Origin: Streptomyces sp. NBC_01754
Lineage (GTDB): Bacteria > Actinomycetota > Actinomycetes > Streptomycetales > Streptomycetaceae
NCBI RefSeq assembly: GCF_035918015.1
Contig: NZ_CP109132.1
Span: 1,116,001 to 1,180,000, forward strand
DNA: 64,000 nucleotides
Reading direction: 5' to 3'
Of this stretch, positions 31,584-39,356 are shown in pieces. The notes beneath the pieces were generated by a model. That model was given only the letters and a program-made list of their open reading frames with translations, searched no databases and had not been told where the DNA came from. How positions within the stretch are numbered: position 1 is the first letter of the stretch; each line of letters opens with the position of its first letter. Made by a program: the position numbers and the translations under genes.

Positions 31584-32654
31584 CCCCGTTACAGGGGCTT
31601 CACCGCTACTACGGGTCGGTCCGCCAGCAGGTCACGGATCAGTACTCGGCTCCTCGCAGATTCTGCTGCTCGGAGTTCTCCCTCTCGCCCACCGCGAGCG
31701 GCGGACAGTACCGGAACCTGCCTTCTCCTGTTCCGTGCGGATGCCGCAGATCGGGCTCACGTCGCCTACATGCCGGACGCCACCTGGCCAATAGACGGGC
31801 TCCCGCCAGGCTCCTCCCGGGATCTATCCCACACCCCGGTTTCGACGCCACCTGACTGTTTTACGACACGTCAGCAGCGATTCACTTGCGTTCGTCTTCC
31901 CGATCCCCACCTGACGCCTCTTCCGACGCCTTTTCCTCATCGCTCACCACGACGGTCTTCAGCCAACGCAGCATGAGGCGGTTTGAAATCTCCCCCCGCA
32001 GGGCGATTCCGAAGGGCCACACCTTCATCATCCGCACAGCATCACTTCCAGAAGCTGCCTATAGACGCTTCCTTTCATGTTCAGGACACAAGGGACATCA
32101 CGAAGCTCGCCGGGCCCGAGAAGGGCGTGTGGTACTGCGCGTATGTGATCATCGACATCTTCAGCCGGTACGTGGTCGGCTGGACGGTCGAGCGCGCCGA
32201 GTCCGCCGAGCGGGCCGAGGAGTTGATCCGCGAGACCATCGCGTGCAACCAGATCGTGCCCGAGCACGTGCATGCCGACCGCGGCACCGCGATGACGAGC
32301 AAGAAGGTCTCCCAGCTGCTGATCGACCTCGGCGTGACCAGGAGCCACTCCCGGCCCGGGGTGAGCAACGACAACCCCTACAGCGAGAGTCACTTCAAGA
32401 CCGTCAAGTACGCACCGGACTACCCGGAGAGGTTCGATTCGCTCGCCCACGCGCGGGAGTGGATGGCGGGGTTCCTCACCTACTACAACCACACACACCG
32501 CCACTCCGGGATCGGCTACCACACCCCGGCCAGCGTGCACTTCGGCACCGCCGAACTGGTCCGAGAGCAGCCGCCGCGGTGCACAACGCCGTCGCGGAGA
32601 CGGGCCAGCCGGAGGTGTCCCGTGCGGCGCGCTAGGCAGGTGGCGGCCTCCCCC

Positions 32655-33101
32655 ATGCGCAGCGCCAGCGGAACCTGGGCGGTGATCTCGGACCTCGTGG
32701 CGGATACCGTGGCGCAGTCCTCCGCGCTGTCCCGCGACGAGGCAGTGCAGGCGATGTCGGCCGCCGAGGCAATCGGGCGGATGCTGATCGCGGCAGGGCA
32801 CCTGCAGCAGCACCCGATCACCCTGGTGGCCGGCAAGGTGCACTGCGAGATCACGACGGTGTCCGGCACGGCAGCGCTGACGTTGGAGGAGAACCTCAAC
32901 CCGGTCCCCGGCGCGGCGGGCGCCGACGATTTCACGATCCACTTGCCGTCCCCGGCCCCGCTCCAGGAGCAGGTGAAGGCAGTCGTCGATGGTCACGCCC
33001 GATTGTCCGACGCTGTCCCGCCCGCTCCGGAGACGAAGGCGGCCAGCTCCGGTCCGCTGATCGACCATGAGGCTCTGCGCCGGGCGGTGACCCAGCGATG
33101 A
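32655..33101 (+). CDS. Unknown first gene of the HORMA/CD-NTase operon
   Basis: This 148-aa protein is not recognised. Residues 1-50 look helical (ISDLVADTVAQSSALSRDEA). Residues 50-85 alternate strands (ITLVAGKVHCEITT, AALTLEENLNPV), and the C-terminal 50 residues are proline/alanine-rich and end in a helix with EALRRAVTQR. The ATGA overlap with the HORMA gene shows it belongs to the operon. It could be a HORMA partner or regulator; no TRIP13-like ATPase motif is present. In another frame, a short open end (AVAETGQPEVSRAAR, stop at 32633-32635) just before it may be the tail of a gene lost to the IS3. Confidence 0.65.
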   Translation: MRSASGTWAVISDLVADTVAQSSALSRDEAVQAMSAAEAIGRMLIAAGHLQQHPITLVAGKVHCEITTVSGTAALTLEENLNPVPGAAGADDFTIHLPSPAPLQEQVKAVVDGHARLSDAVPPAPETKAASSGPLIDHEALRRAVTQR

Positions 33102-33601
33102 CATCCACCTATACCTACAGCTACACCCGGACCCACACCGCCACGCACCTGACCGACGTCATCCTCGGCACCATCACCGACATCCTCGCCGACCTGGGGA
33201 TCAGCATGGACCAGCTGCATCGCGACTGGGTGCAGAACGAGAGCGCGATCAAGGCGTGGATCGAGGAGGGCTCACTCGACACAGTCGTCCTCGAGTGCCA
33301 CCAGTCCTCGGGCGCCGTGGCGCCGGTGATCGAGTTCCCGGTCTCCTACACCACCGCCGGCGACGGCAACGCCGAGTTCACCGCCTCTCGTGCCCGAGCC
33401 GCCCGGTTCCGGGCCAAGTTCGACCAGGTGCCCGCGGGCACCACCTACCGGCTGTTCTGCACCTTCAACGGGCCCCGCACCCCGCAACCGGGTTGGGGCC
33501 CCGGCCAGCGGTCGAGCACCGACGGCCTGCGCGGCATCACCTTCGGCACCCTCGGCTCCGCCCCACACGCCTCAACCGGCATGCGGTACTACCACACCTG
33601 A
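33098..33601 (+). CDS. Bacterial HORMA domain protein (CBASS accessory)
   Basis: The 167-aa protein resembles the second bacterial HORMA family. The start TYTYSYTRTHTATHLTDVI, the segment DWVQNESAIKAWIEEGSLDT followed by VVLECHQSSG, and the C-terminal GWGPGQRSSTDGLRGITFG fit that family's pattern as I recall it. HORMA proteins in CBASS bind a peptide, often of phage origin, and switch on the CD-NTase; TRIP13 ATPases reset them. Here the gene lies between the unknown 148-aa protein (4-base overlap) and the CD-NTase (25-base gap). No TRIP13 gene is seen. Confidence 0.75.
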   Translation: MTSTYTYSYTRTHTATHLTDVILGTITDILADLGISMDQLHRDWVQNESAIKAWIEEGSLDTVVLECHQSSGAVAPVIEFPVSYTTAGDGNAEFTASRARAARFRAKFDQVPAGTTYRLFCTFNGPRTPQPGWGPGQRSSTDGLRGITFGTLGSAPHASTGMRYYHT

Positions 33602-33625
33602 GGCCACGAGCAGGAAGACACCGCT

Positions 33626-34492
33626 ATGGGATACATCGACGACGCCTTCACCAAGCTCAAGCACAACCTGGAGATCACCCAGACCGAGCAGAACCTGGCG
33701 AAGGCACGGCATGAGGCCATCCGCGACTTCGTCCGGTCGCACTGGGACCTCGCCGACGACTTCCTCACCGGAAGCTACCGGCGCGACACCAAGACGAAGA
33801 AGCTCAAGGACATCGACATCTTCGTGGTCCTCGACGCCACCGGCTCCCAGGCCGGCTTCCGCGATCAGGCGCCCATCCAAGTGATCAACGCCCTGGAGAC
33901 CCTGCTCCGTCAGAAGTGGAGCGCTGCCGCCCGCGACGGCATGGCCGTCGTCATCCCCTATGGCCCCGACGACGAGGTCATGTCGATCGACGTGGTCCCC
34001 GCCTTCAAGCGAGGCGAGGGCGGCTACTACATCCCCAATCCCTCGGCAGGTGACTGGATCGCGACCAACCCCAAGCGCCACCACGAGCTGAGCATCGCCA
34101 AGAACGCCGACTGCGACGGCAAGTACGTGCCCTTCGTCAAGATGGTCAAGGGCATCAACCGCGAACTCGGTGAGCCCGTGTCGCCCTCCTTCCTGCTGGA
34201 GGTCATGGCCCAGTCGCTGGTGAAACCGCCGATAGGGCGCTACCAGGACGAGATCGTGCTGTTCTTGGCCACCGCCGCCGAACGCATCGGCGACGAGTGG
34301 CCTGACCCCGCCGGCCTGGGCGGTGACGTCAACGCCGTCATGAACGCGACTCAGAAGCTCGCCGCGGCCAACGCACTCACTCAGGCCCGCGCCATCGCGG
34401 AGCGGGCGGTCGACCTGGAGGACGAGGGCCAGGAGCGCGCTGCATACGACGAGTGGATGAAGCTGTTCGGGAACAGGATGACCAGGCCATGA
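33626..34492 (+). CDS. CD-NTase (SMODS) cyclic oligonucleotide synthase
   Basis: The 288-aa protein has the polymerase-beta-like nucleotidyltransferase site: LTGSYRRDT (Gly-Ser at 49-50), then KLKDIDIFVVLD with Asp 62 and Asp 64, and the third metal-binding Asp in SIDVVPAF (Asp 122). A helical C-terminal half with PSFLLEVMAQSL and ATQKLAAANALTQA is typical of SMODS enzymes. They make cyclic di- or oligonucleotides when a phage is sensed. The next gene, a membrane effector, overlaps its stop by four bases. The nucleotide product is not predictable here. Confidence 0.85.
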   Translation: MGYIDDAFTKLKHNLEITQTEQNLAKARHEAIRDFVRSHWDLADDFLTGSYRRDTKTKKLKDIDIFVVLDATGSQAGFRDQAPIQVINALETLLRQKWSAAARDGMAVVIPYGPDDEVMSIDVVPAFKRGEGGYYIPNPSAGDWIATNPKRHHELSIAKNADCDGKYVPFVKMVKGINRELGEPVSPSFLLEVMAQSLVKPPIGRYQDEIVLFLATAAERIGDEWPDPAGLGGDVNAVMNATQKLAAANALTQARAIAERAVDLEDEGQERAAYDEWMKLFGNRMTRP

Positions 34493-35457
34493 ACCTCTCC
34501 ACAGACCCCGGCGGCTTTCACGGAATGCCGCCTCGGGCTATCCACGAGCGGCAGCTCGACGACGACATGTTGCTTCTCCAGCGCGCCGCGTCGGCAAGCC
34601 ACCAACGCGGCCAGCGCCTCGAAGCTGTGCGCGTCACCGCCGCCGTTCTGCTCGCCGCCGCCGGTGTCCTGATCACGCTGTCCGGCCACGGCCGGACAGT
34701 CGTCTCGATCGTCGGGTTCTTCTGGTTCGTCGTCTCCGCGTTCCTGCTCAAGGGCCTCGCCGGGAGCACCGCCCGCCAGGGCGCCCTGCTCCAAGAGATG
34801 TTCGACGTCGCCCTGTTCCACTTGCCGTGGCGCGCCACCGTTGCAGGCGACCCCATCCCCGAACCCGACGTCCGCCGTCTCGCGCGCAAGCTCCCCCGAG
34901 GCGGCCCGAAGGACAAGCGCATCACTGACGGTTGGTACGACCCCACCCACAACGTCCACCACCCCTACGACGTGTTCATTGCTCAGGAACAGAACCTCGC
35001 CTGGGACGCTCGCCTTCGCCGTCGCTATAGCTACGTCATCGCTTCCGTTGCGTTGCTGTGGGCCGCCATCGGGTTCCTCGCCGGCTTGGTGGTCGCGGAC
35101 GCCACTCTGGGCGACACTCTCCTCAGCTTCTTCGTCCCATCCTTGGCGGTCTACCAGATCGCTTACGAAATCTGGTCCGGCCAACGCAAAGTGGCTGACG
35201 AACGCGACCGACTCACCAAGGTCGTCAACACCGAGCTACACAGCGGACGCCCAGGCCCCGTCCCTGACGACGAATGGCGCCGCCTTCGAAGCGTTGCACG
35301 GGACGTGCAGGACGGCGTACTCCGCACCCGCCTGGACACCACCCGAGTACCCGAGTGGTTCTACAAGCGTTTCCGCGACGACGACGAACGCGACTTCGGC
35401 GACACCGCAGAAGGCCACCGCGTCCGCCTCGCGCAAAACACACCCCCACCCGCGTAG
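34489..35457 (+). CDS. S-4TM family putative pore-forming effector
   Basis: The 322-aa membrane protein has two helix pairs: VTAAVLLAAAGVLITLSG and VVSIVGFFWFVVSAFLL near residues 50-90, and ASVALLWAAIGFLAGLVV and LLSFFVPSLAVYQIAYEI near 185-240. Between them lies the diagnostic EMFDVALFHLPW, WYDPTHNVHHPYDVFIAQEQNLAWDARLRRRYSY stretch of S-4TM proteins (SLATT relatives). In CBASS such effectors are thought to open the membrane on cyclic-nucleotide binding, killing the infected cell. The ATG at 34489 overlaps the CD-NTase stop; an upstream start at 34453 is less likely. Last gene before the transposon right end. Confidence 0.82.
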   Translation: MNLSTDPGGFHGMPPRAIHERQLDDDMLLLQRAASASHQRGQRLEAVRVTAAVLLAAAGVLITLSGHGRTVVSIVGFFWFVVSAFLLKGLAGSTARQGALLQEMFDVALFHLPWRATVAGDPIPEPDVRRLARKLPRGGPKDKRITDGWYDPTHNVHHPYDVFIAQEQNLAWDARLRRRYSYVIASVALLWAAIGFLAGLVVADATLGDTLLSFFVPSLAVYQIAYEIWSGQRKVADERDRLTKVVNTELHSGRPGPVPDDEWRRLRSVARDVQDGVLRTRLDTTRVPEWFYKRFRDDDERDFGDTAEGHRVRLAQNTPPPA

Positions 35458-35552
35458 TTCGTTGGGCGGGATACTCCCAGCCCGCCCACCCGACCCACCG
35501 CGACTAAGAGCGGCGCACTCGCTCACGCACAGTGAACGCCGAAATCTCAAGG

Positions 35553-35654
35553 TCCGCCAACTAGGCCTCTCAAGATCCGCCAAACAGAATTCTCTACGCG
35601 TTCCTGACCTCTGCATCTCAGAACACGATCCGCCAAGTAAAGATCTCGGTCACA
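35553..35654 (-). repeat. Right transposon end with TnsB-type repeats
   Basis: TCCGCCAA occurs at 35553-35560, 35576-35583 and 35629-35636, the inverse of the left-end TTGGCGGA. The terminus CTCGGTCACA (35645-35654) ends in ACA as in Tn7, and GCGTC follows. The whole gap 35458-35872 otherwise holds no convincing gene. Confidence 0.75.
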
Positions 35655-35872
35655 GCGTCGTCGTGCGGCAGGTGTCGGTGAGGGCGGAGAAGATCAGGCC
35701 GGCGGCGCGGCACACGCGGGGCCGAGCTGACCGACAGGCCGGCGCCGGCCGGACTGCCGAACGCCGGCGCGGTGGCCAGGGGCGGGGAAGTCCCCGACGG
35801 CCCGGGTACGGGCCATGCACCGGAGCCGGTCATCTATGGTGGCCGTATCTCCGAGCGAACGCGGGAGCGACG

Positions 35873-36253
35873 ATGAGGCGAGCAGCAGCGCACAGGCCGG
35901 CACACGCCGGCTTTCGTGGTGTGCTGGCTCTGCTCGTGGCCGTGGTGGCGCTGCTGTGCGTCTTCGGGCACGTAGAGAGTGGCGGGCCGGGCACGCACCC
36001 GTCCGTCGCGCAGCACGTGCACGCGCCCACCGCCTCCGACGGGTCGGAGGGGAAGGCGGCGCCCTGCGGCAAGAAGGTGCTCGCCGATCACAGCGTGCAG
36101 CGGGCCGACAGCCCGTCGTCGACAGCTTCCTGCCTCGGTCCCGCAGCCCCTCACACCGTCTCCACGCCGTCCCTGTCACAGCACTCCGCGACGCTGCCTG
36201 GCGGCCCGGCTCCGCCGCCGCCGACGACTCTTCACTCCGTTCTCCGGATTTAG
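35873..36253 (+). CDS. Small exported or membrane-anchored His/Cys-containing protein
   Basis: The 126-aa protein has one N-terminal hydrophobic segment (GVLALLVAVVALLCVFGHV, near residues 15-33) that may be a signal anchor. An extracytoplasmic tail with several His and Cys residues follows (PSVAQHVHAPTA, APCGKKVLADHS, ASCLGPAAPHT). Such tails can bind metal or form disulfides. A GGGAG sits before the ATG. It is the first gene of a run with a CPVC membrane protein, a DsbA and a CcdA homologue, pointing to thiol or metal homeostasis outside the membrane. Family not named with certainty. Confidence 0.65.
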   Translation: MRRAAAHRPAHAGFRGVLALLVAVVALLCVFGHVESGGPGTHPSVAQHVHAPTASDGSEGKAAPCGKKVLADHSVQRADSPSSTASCLGPAAPHTVSTPSLSQHSATLPGGPAPPPPTTLHSVLRI

Positions 36254-36303
36254 ACCGGCCTGTTGGTCGTGTCCCTGAATCCTTGGAAACGGAGCTGTTC
36301 AGC

Positions 36304-36798
36304 ATGTCCTCTTCCCCGCGCTCATGGAGTCGGGCGGGTGCGGCACTGCGTGGCTGGCGGACCCGGCAGTGGACTGTGGCGGGCGTCGGTGCCCTGGCCA
36401 CAGCGATCCTGGTCGGCGTACCCACCGATGTCGTGCCCACTCCGCTGTTCGGCCGGTCGGTACCCGTGCAGTGGTGGAACTACCCGGCCCTCGCCGTCAC
36501 GGCCGTACTGGCCGGCATCGTCCTGAGCACCTATGTGCGCCGGCCCTCTGCCCCTTCGGAACCCGAGACCCGCGACGGCGGCCGCCTGGGAGCGGTCGGC
36601 GGCGCGCTGTCCTTCTTCGCCGTCGGCTGCCCGGTCTGCAACAAGCTCGTCCTCGTGTTCCTCGGAACGTCCGGAGCCCTGAGCTACTGGGCTCCCCTGC
36701 AGCCGCTGCTGGCTGTCGTGTCGGCGGGGCTGCTGGCGGAAGCCGCGCTGCGCCGACTGTCCTCCCAGACCGCGTGCCCGGTCACGGCTTCTGCCTGA
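36304..36798 (+). CDS. Membrane protein with CPVC thiol motif
   Basis: About 164 aa with four hydrophobic helices (near residues 24-45, 58-78, 98-125 and 130-150). Inside the third lies SFFAVGCPVCNKLVLVFLG, a CxxC pair within a membrane, and CPV recurs near the C-terminus. The placement recalls VKOR/DsbB-like quinone-linked oxidases, but the rest of the sequence is not typical of them. Its neighbours are a DsbA-like and a CcdA-like protein, so electron transfer to or from exported thiols is a reasonable inference. Confidence 0.65.
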   Translation: MSSSPRSWSRAGAALRGWRTRQWTVAGVGALATAILVGVPTDVVPTPLFGRSVPVQWWNYPALAVTAVLAGIVLSTYVRRPSAPSEPETRDGGRLGAVGGALSFFAVGCPVCNKLVLVFLGTSGALSYWAPLQPLLAVVSAGLLAEAALRRLSSQTACPVTASA

Positions 36799-36845
36799 CC
36801 TGCGGCCCGGTTCTGCCCCCTTCTCCCTCATGTCCGAGGTGTTCC

Positions 36846-37595
36846 ATGACCCCGTCCACACCGTCGTCGTCCCACCGCACCCGCAGGCGCACCATCGCCG
36901 CCGCCGCGGTCCTCGCCGCTGCCGCGGTGACCGGAGCCTTCGCTCTCACGCTGGACGGTTCCGGGAACCGCGACGAGACCGCGGGCCGGCCGGCGGTCGC
37001 CACCGAGTCCGCCGCCCCCACGCCCGCCGACGAGAGCTTGCTCGCCCTGGCCCGCCGCGATCCCTCCGACGCCCTGGCCGTCGGGCGGGCGGACGCCCCG
37101 GTGGTGATGATCGAGTACTCCGACTTCCAGTGCCCGTTCTGCGGCCGGTTCGCCCGCGAGACCGAGCCCGAACTGCTGAGCTCCTACGTGGACAAGGGCG
37201 TCCTGCGTATCGAATGGCGCAACTTCCCCGTCTTCGGCGAGGAGTCCGAGCAGGCCGCGCTGGCCGGCTGGGCGGCCGGCAGGCAGAAGAAGTTCTGGGA
37301 GTTCCACGAGGTCGCCTACGGCAAGCCGCGTGAACGCGACACCGGTGCGTTCAGCGCCGAGAAACTCGTCGCCATGGCCCGTGAGGCCGGAATCACCGAC
37401 ATCGGGCGGTTCCAGGCGGACATGGCGTCCGACGAGGCCCGCAGCGCCGTGCGGAAGGACCAGGAGGAGGGCTTCGACCTCGGTGTGACCAGCACTCCGG
37501 CGTTCCTGATCAACGGCCGGCCGATCCTGGGGGCTCAGCCCACCGCCACCTTCAGGGAAGCCGTCGAGGCGGCGGCGAAGGTGGCCGGGCGATGA
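36846..37595 (+). CDS. Exported DsbA-family thiol:disulfide oxidoreductase
   Basis: The 249-aa protein starts with a signal or anchor (RRRTIAAAAVLAAAAVTGAFAL). Its thioredoxin-like domain begins near residue 78: VVMIEYSDFQCPFCGRFARE with the CPFC active site. WRNFPVFGEESEQAALAGWAA follows, and the cis-proline loop is VTSTPAFLINGRPI. Such BdbD/DsbA proteins form or shuffle disulfides outside the membrane. The stop overlaps the CcdA-like start by four bases, so the two are coupled; the CcdA-like protein would supply or remove electrons. Confidence 0.88.
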   Translation: MTPSTPSSSHRTRRRTIAAAAVLAAAAVTGAFALTLDGSGNRDETAGRPAVATESAAPTPADESLLALARRDPSDALAVGRADAPVVMIEYSDFQCPFCGRFARETEPELLSSYVDKGVLRIEWRNFPVFGEESEQAALAGWAAGRQKKFWEFHEVAYGKPRERDTGAFSAEKLVAMAREAGITDIGRFQADMASDEARSAVRKDQEEGFDLGVTSTPAFLINGRPILGAQPTATFREAVEAAAKVAGR

Positions 37596-38458
37596 GCGAG
37601 GCCGGCCTGGCGGTTGCTCTCCTGGGCGGTCTGCTGGCTCTGCTCAGTCCGTGCAGCGCGCTGCTGCTGCCGGCTTTCTTCGCCTACTCATTCACCAGCC
37701 GCACCCGGCTGGTGGCGCGCACCGGCCTGTTCTACATCGGCCTGTGCACGACACTCGTGCCGCTCGGCGTGGCCGGCTCGTTCGCCAGCCGGCTCTTCTA
37801 CGGCCATCGGGACACACTGGTCGCGGTGGGGGGATGGACGGTCATCGCGCTGGGCGTGGTCCAGATCGCCGGACTGGGCTTCGGTTCGCGGCGGATGGCG
37901 CAGGCAGCGGGAGGGCTCCGTCCGGGCTCGGCGCTGTCGGTGTTCGCGCTGGGCTCGGTGTACGGACTGGCGGGTTTCTGTGCGGGGCCGATCCTCGGCG
38001 GCATCCTGACCGTGGCGGCCGTGGACGGCGACCCCTTGCACGGCGGGGTGCTGCTCGCCGTCTACGCCCTGGGGATGGCGGTTCCGATGTTCGTGCTGGC
38101 GTTGTTGTGGGACCGGTTCGATCTGGGCCACAGGCGCTGGCTGCGGGGCCGGCTCTTCCGGATGGGTCCGATGACCCTGCACAGCACCTCGGTCGTCGGC
38201 GGCCTGCTGTTCATCGCGCTCGGTGTGGCCTTCCTGGCCTTCGACGGCACGTCCGCGCTGCCGTCGGTGTTGAGCGCCGACTCCGAGTTCGTCTTGGAGG
38301 AGCGGCTGTCCGGCCTCGGCGCGGCGGTGTCCGACCGGCTGGTGCTGCTGGTCCTGGCCGCTGTGGCGGCGTCGGCCGCACTGCTGGTGCTGTTGAGGCC
38401 GACGAGAAGGCGGGATCCGCGGCCGTCGCCGGAAGAGGAGCCGTCCGCACACGGGTAG
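37592..38458 (+). CDS. CcdA/DsbD-like cytochrome c biogenesis protein
   Basis: The 288-aa membrane protein has about six helices and the two CcdA cysteines, in LLALLSPCSALLLPAFFAYS (helix 1) and VYGLAGFCAGPILGGIL (helix 4). CcdA moves reducing equivalents from cytoplasmic thioredoxin across the membrane to exported thiol proteins. It is coupled to the DsbA-like gene by a four-base overlap. The C-terminal tail is charged. An IS5 end begins 30 bases after the stop, so anything that once followed may be separated. Confidence 0.88.
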   Translation: MSEAGLAVALLGGLLALLSPCSALLLPAFFAYSFTSRTRLVARTGLFYIGLCTTLVPLGVAGSFASRLFYGHRDTLVAVGGWTVIALGVVQIAGLGFGSRRMAQAAGGLRPGSALSVFALGSVYGLAGFCAGPILGGILTVAAVDGDPLHGGVLLAVYALGMAVPMFVLALLWDRFDLGHRRWLRGRLFRMGPMTLHSTSVVGGLLFIALGVAFLAFDGTSALPSVLSADSEFVLEERLSGLGAAVSDRLVLLVLAAVAASAALLVLLRPTRRRDPRPSPEEEPSAHG

Positions 38459-38602
38459 CGGGCCTTCGGCCGCACGACCGGTGCGTTAGGCACTGTCCGG
38501 CGGATCATGACGACTCCTGTGCGGGACGTGCTACGCCGTGCGAGGACGGGGCAACCGCCTGACTACCATGTCCCACGTCTGCAGGGCGGCGGGAGGGGAG
38601 AT

Positions 38603-39118
38603 ATGGGCGAGAGAACCAATGGTCCGACTGCCAGGGGACGAAGCGTCGGGGCTCCACATTCGGCACTGCGGCACCTTGGCGCTATGCATCTGAGTGGAGC
38701 CGTACTCCTGCTCACGTTCTTGGTGCCGCCGTTGTGGATGCTGGACTCCGGCTATGCGACCCCGCCAGGCGATCCCACAGCAGATGCACCCTTCGTCCTC
38801 CTCCTTACTGTGCCGCTGGCATGCGCAAGTTTCCATGTGATGGTGCAGATCCCGGCTGGGCTTCTGGGATTCTGGCTGGGCAGAGGCCGCACGACGCTCG
38901 TCAGGTACGGGAGCGCAGTCATAGTGGCAAGCGCACTGAGTTTGCTCCTCTTCTGGAGCCTGGGATGGAATGCCGGAGGCAGCGTTTTGCCGGCATGGGC
39001 TGACGCGACGGTGCGCGGATCGATTGGTCTGGCCGGGTACATGTGGGTCATGCGGGTGCAGCCTGGATACGCGCGGCACGGCAAGGCACGGCCCTGCGGA
39101 TCATGGTCTGAGCCATAA
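38603..39118 (+). CDS. Membrane protein, passenger between two IS5 ends
   Basis: The 171-aa protein has four hydrophobic segments (LSGAVLLLTFLVPPLW, FVLLLTVPLACASFHVMVQ, TTLVRYGSAVIVASALSLLLFW, and GSIGLAGYMWVMRV). The ATG at 38603 follows GGAGGGGAG; the frame is open to 38507. Its last codons (KARPCGSWSEP) are written by the internal IS5 end, and it overlaps the convergent transposase tail by 18 bases. It may thus be a gene truncated by IS5, or a genuine passenger. Codon use is less GC-extreme than the neighbours. Function unknown. Confidence 0.55.
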   Translation: MGERTNGPTARGRSVGAPHSALRHLGAMHLSGAVLLLTFLVPPLWMLDSGYATPPGDPTADAPFVLLLTVPLACASFHVMVQIPAGLLGFWLGRGRTTLVRYGSAVIVASALSLLLFWSLGWNAGGSVLPAWADATVRGSIGLAGYMWVMRVQPGYARHGKARPCGSWSEP

Positions 39119-39356
39119 GCGGACCGCTGCTGCGGTGACGGTGCCATGGAAGACGTAGGCCCGTTTGTCGTAACGGGTTGGTGCGCCACGAGGCGCCATG
39201 GAATCGAGTGAGGTGAGAGACCTTCACCACCGGGTTGTCGTAGCAATCCGGTTGAAGCTGGGGGCAGTTCGGTTCCGGGGGATGCCGAGCCGAGCGGTAA
39301 GCAGCCCCGACAACGCCGGGACGGGTCGGTACTGCCAGACGACCCGGGTCCGGCTA

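Larger units (their letters stand above)
30165..32090 (-). mobile_element. Group II intron (minus strand) inside IS3 orfB
   Basis: The intron encodes a reverse transcriptase and ends in domain V and a domain VI hairpin on the minus strand, antisense to orfB. The 3' end is close to 30165-30167. The 5' end is less certain: a GTGCG at 32037, a GTGTG near 32020 or a GTGTC near 32088 all fit the GUGYG-like start. If 32037 is right, about 55 bases between it and the orfB sequence are unexplained. Positions 31584 to the 5' end hold the domain I RNA and no gene. Confidence 0.75.
29301..32575 (+). mobile_element. IS3 family element split by a group II intron, right end lost
   Basis: The left end starts near TGTCATCGTCGTGTGAG, cutting the IS4 gene. 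It contains orfA and an orfB interrupted by a group II intron. The inverted copy of the left end is not found after orfB, and orfB sequence stops near 32575, just before the CBASS operon. The element is therefore truncated on the right. Confidence 0.75.
29755..32575 (+). pseudogene. IS3 transposase OrfB, interrupted by group II intron
   Basis: The 5' part (29755-30163) has the helix-turn-helix region of OrfB (DACRLVGRSRATHHRRLNP) and ends at DGPSQVFT. The 3' part resumes at about 32093 with DITKLAGPEKGVWYCAYVI (first catalytic Asp), HADRGTAMTS (second Asp) and NPYSESHFKTVKY (Glu). The break therefore falls just before the catalytic domain. Coding similarity ends around HFGTAELVREQ (32570), before the normal C-terminus. 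Not functional. Confidence 0.85.
21970..35654. mobile_element. Tn7-like transposon carrying a CBASS operon (decayed)
   Basis: The element is about 13.7 kb. Its left end has ACCGAGATTTTTACTTGGCGGA (21975-21996) and its right end, inverted, differs from this by only one base over the same span (35629-35650). It is flanked by the 5-bp direct repeat GCGTC (21965-21969 and 35655-35659), the duplication size of Tn7 relatives. Subterminal TTGGCGGA copies recur at both ends. Inside are tnsA and tnsB, three left cargo genes, IS4 and IS3 remnants, a group II intron and a HORMA/CD-NTase/S-4TM operon. tnsC, tniQ/tnsD are absent and tnsB has a stop, so it is probably immobile. It sits just outside the arg operon control region. 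Confidence 0.8.

Noticed and set aside
32038..32092. Small gene between intron and IS3 orfB
   Set aside because: Too short, no start or ribosome site in frame; more likely flanking or intron sequence.
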